This document shows positions 8,550 through 16,487 of a stretch of 64,000 nucleotides of DNA, in pieces. The stretch spans positions 1,890,201 through 1,954,200 of the forward strand of contig NSGV01000002.1 in the NCBI GenBank assembly GCA_002300355.1. Reading direction: 5' to 3'. The position numbers and the translations under genes were made by a program. Within the stretch, counting starts at the first letter, position 1. Each line of letters starts with the position of its first letter. Source of the stretch: Streptomyces sp. TLI_235. GTDB taxonomy: Bacteria; Actinomycetota; Actinomycetes; Streptomycetales; Streptomycetaceae. The notes beneath the pieces were generated by a model. It saw only the letters and a list, made by a program, of their open reading frames with translations, did no database searches and had not been told where the DNA came from.

Positions 8550-8756
8550 ATGACCCAGTCCGTGATCCGGCCGCTCGCGGCCGTCCACCTCCGCGAAGCC
8601 CTCACCGCCGCCGCCGACCACCGGCCCGCCGCCGCCCTCGCCGCCCTGATGCACATCGACAACGAGTCCTGGCAGGCCATCAGCCACCGGCTCGCCGCGC
8701 TCGGCACCGACCTGCTCGACGTCCTCGCCACCACCACGAACGGGAGGAACCCGTGA
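8550..8756 (+). CDS. small hypothetical protein
   Basis: This 68-residue helical protein (LREALTAAADHRPAAALAALMHIDNESWQAISHR) has no recognised domain. A GGAAGG precedes the ATG at 8550, and the stop overlaps the next start by four bases (GTGA). Confidence 0.6.
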   Translation: MTQSVIRPLAAVHLREALTAAADHRPAAALAALMHIDNESWQAISHRLAALGTDLLDVLATTTNGRNP

Positions 8757-9025
8757 GCACCACCACCGACCTGGTCACCGCCGCCGTCCTGTTCGGCCCC
8801 GGCCTCGCCGGCACCGCCGCCTATCTCCACACCCAGCGCGGCTGGCGCACCGACTCCGCCGCCGTCCGCACCGTCCTCGCCGAATCCGCCGCCCACCGCG
8901 CCGCCGAGGGCGGCCTGCCGCCGCAGGGCGGCGAGCCCGCCCCCGACACCACCGCGACGGCGGAGCCGGTGCGGCTCGCCACCGTCCTGCCCTTCCCCAC
9001 CACCACCGACCGCCGCGCCGCCTGA
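8753..9025 (+). CDS. small hypothetical protein
   Basis: The product has 90 residues, with a weakly hydrophobic N-terminus (TAAVLFGPGLAGTAAYL) and a Pro/Thr-rich C-terminus. It is translationally coupled to the preceding gene. No family is recognised. Confidence 0.55.
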   Translation: MSTTTDLVTAAVLFGPGLAGTAAYLHTQRGWRTDSAAVRTVLAESAAHRAAEGGLPPQGGEPAPDTTATAEPVRLATVLPFPTTTDRRAA

Positions 9026-9041
9026 AACGGAGACACCAGCC

Positions 9042-9254
9042 GTGGCCAAGAAGGACCCGCGCAGCTACCTCGACCCGCGGCAGATGGGCGCCGACAACCT
9101 CACCGACGCCGCCCGGCTGTTCCTCATCGGCGTGCGCGTCGTGCGCGCCGAGAACCGCGGCAAGTCCACCGCCCGCCTGGAGGCCCGCGCCGACCGCATC
9201 CAGAACGAGGCCATCGCCCGCTGGGACGCCAAGTACGGCAACCCCCGCGACTGA
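9042..9254 (+). CDS. small basic hypothetical protein
   Basis: This 70-residue basic helical protein (NLTDAARLFLIGVRVVRAENRGKS) starts at GTG 9042 after a GGAGAC site. No domain is recognised; it ends the run of small genes before the methyltransferase. Confidence 0.6.
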   Translation: MAKKDPRSYLDPRQMGADNLTDAARLFLIGVRVVRAENRGKSTARLEARADRIQNEAIARWDAKYGNPRD

Positions 9255-9325
9255 TCCGGCAGGCCACCCCGGGGCCGCCCACCCGTCCGCGGCGGGCGGC
9301 CCCCGCTCGGCAAGGAGACACCCTG

Positions 9326-10345
9326 ATGAGCGCCAACCCGTTCGACGAATACGACACCGTCGACCTGTTCGCCGGCCCCGGCGGCCTCGACCTCCCCGCC
9401 ACCGCCCTCGGCCTCCGCGCGATCGGGATCGAGAAGAACCCCGACGCCTGCGCCACCCGCCGCGCCGCAGGACTCGCCACCATCGAGGCCGACGTCCGCC
9501 GGTGGGGGCCGGAGCACTTCCCGGCCGCCCGGGTGCTGCTCGGCGGGCCGCCCTGCCAGACGTTCTCCGCGACCGGCACCGGCACCGGCCGCCGCGACCT
9601 CGACACCGTCCTCCACCTGGTCGACCGCATCGCCCACCGCCTGCCGTTCCAGCACCTGCTGGGCCGGCTGGCGGACGAGCGGACCGGACTGGTCCTGCAG
9701 CCGCTGATCTGGGCCGTCCGCGCCCACGACCTGGGGCGGCCGTTCCGCACGATCCTCCTGGAGCAGGTGCCCGCCGTCCTCCCGGTGTGGGAGGCGTTCG
9801 CCGTCGTGCTGCGGGACCTGGGCCACTTCACGGCGGCGGGAGTGGTGCGGGCGGAGCAGTACGGGGTGCCGCAGACCCGCCGCCGCGGTGCCCTGCTCGC
9901 CTCCCTCGACGGCCCCGTCGACCTGCCCGCCCCGACGCACCACGCCTACCGGCCCGGCGTGCCGGCCGTGGTGGGCGGCACAGGGCTGCTGCCCTGGGCG
10001 GCGATGCGGGACGTCCTGCCGCACCGGGGCCGGTTCACCGTGATCTCGAACTACGGCACCGGCGGCGATCGGAAGGCCCGCGGGCGCCGCACCCAGGACG
10101 AGCCGTCCGCGACCGTCACCGGGAAGATCTCCCGCGTCCGGGTGCTCGGCGCCGACGGCACCGAGTCCCGGTTCACCTGGGCCGAGGCCGGCGCCCTGCA
10201 GACGTTCCCCGTCGATCACCCGTGGCGCGGGCGGGACATCGGCCAGCAGATCGGCAACGCCGTCCCGCCCCTGCTCGGCCGGCACCTGTTGACCGCCGCC
10301 CTCGCCCCGGCGGGCATCGGCTCCGCAGCGCTCGCCGCGGCCTGA
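9326..10345 (+). CDS. DNA (cytosine-5-)-methyltransferase, solitary
   Basis: All key C5-methyltransferase motifs are visible: motif I DLFAGPGG (residues 13-20, SAM binding), motif IV GGPPCQTFS with catalytic Cys77, motif VI as LLEQVPAV, motif VIII as QYGVPQTRRR, and motif X QQIGNAVPPLLG at the end. At 339 residues it is complete. No restriction endonuclease gene lies beside it, so it probably protects the element from host restriction during transfer or modulates expression. The region between motifs VIII and X (about residues 200-285) should hold the target recognition domain; the target cannot be read from sequence. Confidence 0.92.
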   Translation: MSANPFDEYDTVDLFAGPGGLDLPATALGLRAIGIEKNPDACATRRAAGLATIEADVRRWGPEHFPAARVLLGGPPCQTFSATGTGTGRRDLDTVLHLVDRIAHRLPFQHLLGRLADERTGLVLQPLIWAVRAHDLGRPFRTILLEQVPAVLPVWEAFAVVLRDLGHFTAAGVVRAEQYGVPQTRRRGALLASLDGPVDLPAPTHHAYRPGVPAVVGGTGLLPWAAMRDVLPHRGRFTVISNYGTGGDRKARGRRTQDEPSATVTGKISRVRVLGADGTESRFTWAEAGALQTFPVDHPWRGRDIGQQIGNAVPPLLGRHLLTAALAPAGIGSAALAAA

Positions 10346-10358
10346 TCGGGCAGCGGCC

Positions 10359-10500
10359 GTGACGGTCCTCGACTGGCGCGACGCCCGGCACTAGGACCGC
10401 ACCCGCGCACTGCCCTGCCGCTGGTGCGGCCGACCCACACCGCTCCGCGACGAGCAGCGCAGAGCGCGCGGCGAACGACAGCGGCGGCCCCCTCCCGGCC
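10359..10500 (+). pseudogene. amber-interrupted small zinc-ribbon gene
   Basis: A GTG at 10359 begins VTVLDWRDARH, then TAG at 10392-10394, after which the same frame continues with ALPCRWCGRPTPLRDEQ. A CxxC followed by a PLRD-like stretch resembles small zinc proteins usual in AICEs, so the stop appears to interrupt a formerly intact gene. Read-through or sequence error cannot be excluded. Confidence 0.4.
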
Positions 10501-10554
10501 AGGACCAGGGCCGCCGCCAATCCAGCACCGTTCTAGAGAACTGGAGACACCAGC

Positions 10555-11403
10555 ATGACCCAACCGACCCTCATTCGGGGAGAGCACCTGCCCGCCGCCC
10601 TCTCCCTGGCACCGCGCGGCGTGCCCGTGCTGCCGTTGCGCGCTGGGAAGGTCCCGTTCGGCAACTGCCCGGCCTGCGCGGACAACACGTGCGGCGGCCG
10701 GCCGAACATGAGGACCCCCGGCACCTGCACCTGCCCGGCCCCGTGCCACGGCTGGGCCGCCGCCACCACCGACCCCCACGTCCTCAACTCGCCCGCCTGG
10801 GCCTACGCGTGGCGCGAGGCCGCGGCGGTGGCCTACCACCCCGGCGGCGCCGGCCTGACCGTCGTGGACCTCGACAACGCGCAGGCCATCGCCTGGGCCC
10901 AGGCCAGCCTGCCCGCCACCCGGACCGTGCCCACCACCCGCGGTGAGCACTGGCTCTACCGGGGCACCATGCCCTCCGCCAACAAGGTGCGGCCCGGCGT
11001 GGATGTCAAGTCGCTCATGTCCTACGCCCGGTGGCTCGGCCCCGGCACCGGCCCCCTCACCGCCCTGCCCGACACGGTCCGGACCCTTATCGTGCGGGAG
11101 CCCGTCCCGGCCCGGCCGATCGCGGTGCCAGCCCCGGCCAGGGGCGGCAGGTGCCCGCACCGCAGCCCGGCCTTCCTGGAGCGCGGCATCGCCATGGCGG
11201 AGCAACGCATCGCCGAGGCGTCGACCGGCGTGCACGCGACCGTGTTCGGGACGTTCCTGGCGGTGCTCTCGACGCACGGTCGGTGTGGGTGCCTGACCGA
11301 GGCGCACACCGCGCGGTTGTTCGCCGCGGCGCAGGCCAAGGGCGAGACGGCCCGGCACTGCGCCGACGCCTGGGCCAACGCCCTGACCAGGTTGGGGATG
11401 TGA
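10555..11403 (+). CDS. bifunctional primase/polymerase-like protein
   Basis: The protein resembles the archaeo-eukaryotic primase superfamily members of AICEs: LAPRGVPVLPLRAGKVPFG at the N-terminus, a VVDLDN metal-binding motif near residue 104, TTRGEHWLYRGT, and GVDVKSLMSYARWLGPGTG. A cysteine-rich insert (CPACADNTCGG ... CTCPAPCHGW) precedes the core. At 282 residues it is compact and would prime replication of the excised element. The next gene overlaps its stop by four bases, so the two act as a replication pair. Confidence 0.8.
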   Translation: MTQPTLIRGEHLPAALSLAPRGVPVLPLRAGKVPFGNCPACADNTCGGRPNMRTPGTCTCPAPCHGWAAATTDPHVLNSPAWAYAWREAAAVAYHPGGAGLTVVDLDNAQAIAWAQASLPATRTVPTTRGEHWLYRGTMPSANKVRPGVDVKSLMSYARWLGPGTGPLTALPDTVRTLIVREPVPARPIAVPAPARGGRCPHRSPAFLERGIAMAEQRIAEASTGVHATVFGTFLAVLSTHGRCGCLTEAHTARLFAAAQAKGETARHCADAWANALTRLGM

Positions 11404-13040
11404 CCGTGGCCGAGGACGAGAAGAACCCGGCCCGCGAGGTCATCGCCGACTACGCGCAGGCGCATTTCCGGTACTTCCGCACCGCGGACGGGACCGTGTA
11501 CGCGCAGCGCAACGGCCACCCGGTGGCCCGACCGATGCGCTCCCAGGGCACGACCGGCAGCCACCGCCAGGAACTCATGGTCAACCTGTTCAAGGACGGG
11601 GTCGGCGTGTTCAACGGCACCGCCCTGAAGGAGGCGCTGGACCTGATCGAAGCACTCGCACTCTCCGAGGAGGTGCGGTCCGTCCACATCCGCGTGGCGC
11701 CCGGGTTCGACGGTGCCACGTGGCTGGACCTGGGCCGCACGGACGGCCTGTCCGTCCGGATCCACCCATCAGGCTGGGACCTCGCCGTTCCCGACCCGCG
11801 GGAGGTGTGCTGGCGGCGCACCCAGCTCACCGGGGAACTTCCGCTGCCCGAGACGGACACCGACGGGAAGGGCATCGACCTGCTGTTCAGGCTGTGCAAC
11901 TTCGCCAACGCCAGCTCCGAGTGCCTGGCCATGGCGTGGCTGATCGGCTGCCTCGGCCCGTCCGTGCCGGTCCCGGCCCCGTTCCTCACCGGGCCGCAGG
12001 GCGCGGGCAAGTCGACGGCCGGCCGGATGCTCATGCGGATCATCGAAGGCATGAGCGGCGACCTGCGCCGCGCCCCGAAGGACGAGGAGAATCTCCTCGC
12101 CGCGGTCGCCGCCGGATGGATCACCGCGCTGGACAACCTCTCGCACATGACCCCCGACATGTCGGATGCGATGTGCTGCATCGTGACCGGCGCCGAGAAC
12201 GTCAAGCGCGCGCTGTTCACCGACGGCGACGTGTTCCGCGTCGGCTACCGCCGCCCGATGCTGCTGACCGGCATCGACGTGGGCGTGATCCGGCCCGACC
12301 TCGCGGAGCGGCTCCTGCCTTTGCGGCTGGAGCGGCCGGCCGTCCGCCGCACCGAGGCGGAATTGTGGGCGGAGTACGCGGAGGTGCTGCCGATCGTGCT
12401 CGGCTCGCTGCTGGACCTGACGGTCAAGGTCCGGGCGGTGGAGGCGGAGACGCCGACCGATCTGCGGATGGCGGACTTCGCGCACCTGTGCGCGCAGCTC
12501 GACGCGGCGACCGGCCTGGGGGCGCTCGCCGCGTACCGGGCCAGCCTGGACGACCTGAACGACGACGTGATCGAGGGCGACCTGCTCGCGCAGACCGTCC
12601 TGCAGCACGCCGAGACCATCGCCCCGGGCACCGCGCAGCGCATGACCTCCACCGAGTGGCTGGCGTGCCTGGGCCGCGTCTACGCCGGCGAGGAGCTGCG
12701 GGCCCTGCCGAAGGGCTGGCCGACCACCGGCAAGGTGCTCTCCGACCGGCTCAAGCGCCTCCAGCCCACCTTGGCGGCGCGGCAGGTGCTCATCGAGGCG
12801 GGCCGGACGAAAGAGGGCCGCTACCTCGAAATGACCCGCCCGGCCCCACGCCCCCGCACGAGCAGCCGCCGCTGCAGTGACCGGGCCGCCGCCCGAACAG
12901 CAAGAAGAGCACCGGCGCCCGCGAGGGGGTGCTCCTCTTGCTGTTCGGCGAAGCCGCCGAAGGTCGCGCCGCGCAGCGGCTCCGCTTTTCGCTCTGACCG
13001 GCGCCCAAGTACCTACAGACACCCCCCTCTTTTTTTCTAA
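11400..13040 (+). CDS. P-loop replication protein / putative helicase of the AICE
   Basis: Central residues carry a Walker A (GPQGAGKSTAGRM near residue 205) and a region like that of SF3-type or phage helicases (WITALDNLSHMTPDMSDAM). It pairs with the primase-like protein as the replication module, and iterons lie downstream. The GTG at 11400 gives a four-base overlap. The last 55 or so residues (SSRRCSDRAAARTARR onward) read through a terminator hairpin and look non-coding. A one-base shift in the C run at 12851-12855 would instead end the protein at TGA 12878-12880, just before that hairpin. Confidence 0.75.
   Translation: MTVAEDEKNPAREVIADYAQAHFRYFRTADGTVYAQRNGHPVARPMRSQGTTGSHRQELMVNLFKDGVGVFNGTALKEALDLIEALALSEEVRSVHIRVAPGFDGATWLDLGRTDGLSVRIHPSGWDLAVPDPREVCWRRTQLTGELPLPETDTDGKGIDLLFRLCNFANASSECLAMAWLIGCLGPSVPVPAPFLTGPQGAGKSTAGRMLMRIIEGMSGDLRRAPKDEENLLAAVAAGWITALDNLSHMTPDMSDAMCCIVTGAENVKRALFTDGDVFRVGYRRPMLLTGIDVGVIRPDLAERLLPLRLERPAVRRTEAELWAEYAEVLPIVLGSLLDLTVKVRAVEAETPTDLRMADFAHLCAQLDAATGLGALAAYRASLDDLNDDVIEGDLLAQTVLQHAETIAPGTAQRMTSTEWLACLGRVYAGEELRALPKGWPTTGKVLSDRLKRLQPTLAARQVLIEAGRTKEGRYLEMTRPAPRPRTSSRRCSDRAAARTARRAPAPARGCSSCCSAKPPKVAPRSGSAFRSDRRPSTYRHPPLFF
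12896..12945 (+). terminator. strong hairpin terminator of the replication genes
   Basis: Arms 12896-12913 and 12928-12945 pair over 18 bases with a single mismatch (AACAGCAAGAAGAGCACC against its complement). It sits inside the annotated tail of the replication gene, which supports an earlier natural stop near 12880. Confidence 0.7.
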
Positions 13041-13052
13041 GTAGGAAGACGC

Positions 13053-13268
13053 TGCGTCACCTGCGTCACCCGCGCCGGAAAAGGGCCCCTGACCTGTGGC
13101 TTTGGGGGTGACGCAGACGGCTAGCTCTGCGTCATCGTGCGTCACCTGCGTCACCGGCTGCGTCACGGTGACGCAGCCGGTGACGCACGGGTGACGCAGG
13201 CCCCGGCCGCTACGACACCCAAAACCGCAGGTCAGAAGCCCGGATGACGCAGATGACGCGGTGACGCA
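13053..13268. repeat. iteron array, probable replication origin of the AICE
   Basis: Thirteen copies of TGCGTCAC or its complement GTGACGCA (allowing A for G at the end; one copy has a mismatch) lie at 13053, 13062, 13108, 13128, 13138, 13147, 13159, 13168, 13180, 13191, 13244, 13253 and 13261. The orientation switches at a perfect palindrome TGCGTCACGGTGACGCA (13159-13175). The array fills the gap between rep and xis, the expected place for an origin bound by the replication protein. It may also be where Xis acts. Confidence 0.75.
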
Positions 13269-13327
13269 GAAATCCGCACCTCCGACACACACGCCCTCTC
13301 CCCGCCCGATACCGGGAAGGACCCACC

Positions 13328-13546
13328 TTGGCCACCGCCGCCACGCGCCTCAGCCTTCCGTCCCTGCCCACCCGCTACCTCAAGCCCGAGGACATCGCAG
13401 CGCTCTTCGAGGTGCCGCTGGAAACCATCTACCAGTGGCGCCGTAAGCGCACCGGCCCGCCCGGATTCCGCGTGGGCCGACACCTGCGCTACGACCCCGC
13501 CGAGGTCGCCCAGTGGGTGGCCGACCAGAACCGAGAGGTGGCCTGA
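13328..13546 (+). CDS. xis: excisionase (Xis), MerR-like winged helix
   Basis: This 72-residue protein has a helix-turn-helix of the excisionase class (YLKPEDIAALFEVPLETIYQWRRKRTGPPGFRVGRHLRY). It starts at TTG 13328 with GGGAAGGA upstream and sits directly before the integrase. It would direct the integrase towards excision. Confidence 0.88.
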   Translation: MATAATRLSLPSLPTRYLKPEDIAALFEVPLETIYQWRRKRTGPPGFRVGRHLRYDPAEVAQWVADQNREVA

Positions 13547-13549
13547 CCT

Positions 13550-14836
13550 TTGGCCGGACACATCCAGGACCGCTGGTACAAGACCGAACCCGGCCCGGAC
13601 GGCAAGCCCCGTCGCGTCCGGACCGAGCGGTTCGGCACCGGTTCCCGCTACCGCGCCCGATACATCGGGCCGGACGGCACGGAGAAGAGCAAGGCGTTCC
13701 CGGACCGCCAGAAGCGCCAGGCCGAGCTGTGGCTGGCCAACATCGAAGCCGACATGTCGCGGGGCCAGTACGTCGACCCGAAGGCCGCCAAGGTGACCTT
13801 CCGTCAGTACGCCGAGCGCTGGTTGGAGTCGCAGACCACGGACCACAACACCCGCTCCTCCGTCGATGCGCAGATCCGCCGGCACGCGATCCCGTACCTC
13901 GGCATCCGGCCCCTGGACTCCTTCCAGCCGTCGCACATCCGGGAGTGGCTCCGCGAGTTGGAGAAGGCGGTGCCAGCGTCCTCGTACCGCCGGGTCATCT
14001 TCGGCAACGTCTCCAGCATCTTCATGGCGGCGATGGAAGACCGGCTCCGAACCACGAACCCGTGCCGCTCCCGCTCGGTGACCCCGCCCGGCCGGGCACC
14101 TGGCCGCATCCGTCCCTGGGCGGCAGAACGGGTGGAGGCCGTCCGGGCCGCGCTGCCGGCCCGGTACCGGGCGATGGTGGACGCGGCCGGCGGGTGCGGC
14201 CTCCGACAGGGCGAGGTGTTCGGTCTGCCAGTCGACGAGATTCGACCCGACACCGGCTGGCTGCACGTGGGCTGCCAGATCAAGGACATCGGCGGGCGGC
14301 TGGTGTTCGCTCCGCCGAAGCGCGGGAAGGTCCGCGACGTGCCGCTGCCGGAACGGGTAGCCAGCATCTTCGAGGCCCATCTCGCCGCGTTCCCGCCCGA
14401 GGCCGTGACGCTTCCCTGGCTGACGCCCGACGGCCCGCCAGTGACCAAGCGGCTGCTGTTCTCGCGCCAGCAGGGCGGCGCCGTGCGGCGGAGCGACTTC
14501 AACACCTACGCGTGGAAGCCCGCACTCGTGGTCGCGGGTGTAATCCCTCCCCCGGAGAAGTGGGGGCGCTTCCAGGCGTCCCGGGAGGACGGCATGCACG
14601 CACTGCGGCACTTCTACGCCTCGGTGCTGCTCGACTCCGGCGAGAGCGTGAAGGCGCTCAGCGGGTACCTCGGGCACACCGACCCCGGGTTCACGCTGAG
14701 GGTCTACACGCACCTGATGCCGAGCAGCGACGGTCGTACCCGCCGGGCCGTCGATGCGCTCTACGACGCCCTCGGATGGTCTGCCGCTCCAGGCCACCAC
14801 GGCCCAGAGACGGCCCAGGAAGGACAAAAGCCCTGA
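13550..14836 (+). CDS. int: tyrosine-family site-specific integrase of the AICE
   Basis: The 428-residue protein has an N-terminal arm-binding domain, a SAM-like core-binding domain and a catalytic domain. The catalytic set is visible: Arg in GCGLRQGEVFGL, HALRHFY (H-x-x-R), GHTDPGF and the nucleophile Tyr in RVYTHLMP. The start is TTG at 13550, three bases after the xis stop. It integrates the element at a site that must lie just after its own 3' end. Confidence 0.93.
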   Translation: MAGHIQDRWYKTEPGPDGKPRRVRTERFGTGSRYRARYIGPDGTEKSKAFPDRQKRQAELWLANIEADMSRGQYVDPKAAKVTFRQYAERWLESQTTDHNTRSSVDAQIRRHAIPYLGIRPLDSFQPSHIREWLRELEKAVPASSYRRVIFGNVSSIFMAAMEDRLRTTNPCRSRSVTPPGRAPGRIRPWAAERVEAVRAALPARYRAMVDAAGGCGLRQGEVFGLPVDEIRPDTGWLHVGCQIKDIGGRLVFAPPKRGKVRDVPLPERVASIFEAHLAAFPPEAVTLPWLTPDGPPVTKRLLFSRQQGGAVRRSDFNTYAWKPALVVAGVIPPPEKWGRFQASREDGMHALRHFYASVLLDSGESVKALSGYLGHTDPGFTLRVYTHLMPSSDGRTRRAVDALYDALGWSAAPGHHGPETAQEGQKP

Positions 14837-14840
14837 AAAC

Positions 14841-14881
14841 GCCCCTCGGGTCGACGGATGCGATCCGTCGGCCCGAGGGGC
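14841..14881. terminator. bidirectional terminator between int and glnA2
   Basis: Arms 14841-14859 and 14863-14881 pair over 19 bases with one mismatch, with a 3-base loop. It separates two convergent genes and probably marks the chromosome-element junction. Confidence 0.8.
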
Positions 14882-14913
14882 TTCTTGCGTTCCAGACCTG
14901 CCCTGACCTGCGA

Positions 14914-16275
14914 TTACAGCACCTGCAGGTTCTTCCGCAGCTCGAACGGGGTGACCTCGGAGCGGTACTCCTCCCACTCCTGGCGCTTGTTGCGCAGGAA
15001 GAAGTCGAAGACGTGCTCGCCCAGGGTCTCGGCGACGAGTTCGCTGCGCTGCATCAGGTCGATGGCCTCGCCGAGGTTCTGCGGCATGGGCTGGATTCCC
15101 AAAGCGCGCCGCTCGGCGTCGGTGAGGGCCCACACGTCGTCGTCGGCGCCGGACGGGAGTTCGTAGCCCTCCTCGATGCCCTTGAGGCCGGCGGCGAGGG
15201 TGACGGCGTAGGCGAGGTAGGGGTTGCAGCCGGTGTCGAGGGAGCGGACCTCGACGCGGGTGGAGCCCTGCTTGCCGGGCTTGTACATCGGGACGCGGAT
15301 CAGTGCGGAGCGGTTGTTGTGGCCCCAGCAGATGTACGAGGGGGCCTCGCCGCCGGCGCCCGCGGTGCGCTGCGAGCCGCCCCAGATGCGCTTGTAGGAG
15401 TTGACCCACTGGTTGGTGACGGCGGCGGTCTCGGCGGCGTGCTTGAGCAGGCCGGCGATGAAGGAGCGGCCGACCTTGGAGAGCTGGTACTCGGCGCCGG
15501 ACTCGTGGAAGGCGTTGCGGTCGCCCTCGAAGAGGGAGACGTGGGTGTGCATGCCGGAGCCGGGGTGGTCGGAGAACGGCTTGGGCATGAAGCTGGCGTG
15601 CACGCCCTGCTCCAGCGCGACCTCCTTCATGACCAGGCGGAAGGTCATGATGTTGTCGGCGGTGGAGAGTGCGTCGGCATAGCGCAGGTCGATCTCCTGC
15701 TGGCCGGGGGCGCCCTCGTGGTGGGAGAACTCCACCGAGATGCCCATCGACTCCAGCATGGTGATGGCCTGGCGGCGGAAGTCGTGGCCGACGCCGCGCG
15801 GGGTGTGGTCGAAGTAGCCGGACTGGTCGGCCGGGATGGGCGCGGTGCCGTCGCCGGGGAGGTTCTTCAGCAGGAAGAACTCGATCTCCGGGTGGGTGTA
15901 GAAGGTGAAGCCCAGGTCGGAGGCCTTCTCCAGGGTGCGCTTGAGCACGTACCGCGGGTCGGCGAAGGACGGGGAGCCGTCCGGCATGAGGATGTCGCAG
16001 AACATGCGCGCGGTGCCCGGGGTCTCGGAGCGCCACGGCAGTATCTGGAAAGTGGTCGGGTCCGGCTTGGCGATCATGTCGGACTCGTAGACGCGGGCGA
16101 AGCCCTCGATCGCCGAGCCGTCGAAGCCGATGCCCTCCTCGAAGGCCTGCTCCAGCTCGGCGGGCGCGACTGCGACCGACTTGAGGAACCCGAGGACGTC
16201 GGTGAACCACAGCCGGACAAAACGGATGTCACGCTCTTCGAGCGTGCGAAGCACGAACTCCTGCTGCTTGCCCAT
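14914..16275 (-). CDS. glnA2: glutamine synthetase-like enzyme GlnA2 (probable gamma-glutamylpolyamine synthetase)
   Basis: The 453-residue protein has the type I glutamine synthetase fold: an N-terminal beta-grasp (WFTDVLGFLKSVAV), the MFCDI region, HPEIEFFLL, the ATP/metal motif HTHVSLF, and NRSALIRVPMY. The adenylylated-tyrosine motif NLYDLP of classical GlnA is absent. The gene neighbourhood (nadE next, panB nearby) matches that of S. coelicolor glnA2 (SCO2241), which has been reported to glutamylate polyamines rather than ammonia. That assignment rests on synteny and likeness. GAGGTGAG precedes the ATG at 16275. Its 3' end abuts the AICE. Confidence 0.88.
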   Translation of the reverse strand: MGKQQEFVLRTLEERDIRFVRLWFTDVLGFLKSVAVAPAELEQAFEEGIGFDGSAIEGFARVYESDMIAKPDPTTFQILPWRSETPGTARMFCDILMPDGSPSFADPRYVLKRTLEKASDLGFTFYTHPEIEFFLLKNLPGDGTAPIPADQSGYFDHTPRGVGHDFRRQAITMLESMGISVEFSHHEGAPGQQEIDLRYADALSTADNIMTFRLVMKEVALEQGVHASFMPKPFSDHPGSGMHTHVSLFEGDRNAFHESGAEYQLSKVGRSFIAGLLKHAAETAAVTNQWVNSYKRIWGGSQRTAGAGGEAPSYICWGHNNRSALIRVPMYKPGKQGSTRVEVRSLDTGCNPYLAYAVTLAAGLKGIEEGYELPSGADDDVWALTDAERRALGIQPMPQNLGEAIDLMQRSELVAETLGEHVFDFFLRNKRQEWEEYRSEVTPFELRKNLQVL

Positions 16276-16451
16276 GGGGACAGTCTCACCTCTGCTCTTT
16301 ACGTCCGTGTTACGCCCGGCGGCGACGGGGCGGTGGCCGGAGCGGCGTGTGGTCCCGCAACCGATCCCATCATGTCGGATCTTCGCCCGTCGTCCACCTT
16401 CGGGTGGTCACCGACCGCAGGGCGGACACCGGCCGCCGAGGGGGACCCCCC

Positions 16452-16487
16452 GAGACATAACGTCAGATAGACGATTACACTCGGGGC
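16452..16487 (+). promoter_or_regulatory. predicted leaderless promoter of nadE
   Basis: TACACT at 16476-16481 is a good -10 box exactly six bases before the ATG at 16488, and GAGACA at 16452-16457 could be the -35 box 18 bases upstream. No ribosome site is present, so the transcript probably starts at the ATG. Confidence 0.55.

Larger units (their letters stand above)
1..14881. mobile_element. pSAM2-type AICE (right part; left end outside window)
   Basis: The order GntR repressor, small transfer-associated genes, DUF2637 protein, FtsK-type Tra, primase-like protein, P-loop replication protein, iterons, Xis and tyrosine integrase is the standard layout of actinomycete integrative and conjugative elements, in which double-stranded DNA is moved by a single translocase. 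The integrase ends at 14836 and a terminator follows, so one attachment site should lie between about 14837 and the end of glnA2 at 14914. No tRNA gene is visible there, which is unusual. The left attachment site is not in the window, so neither the core sequence nor the element length can be read. Confidence 0.88.
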
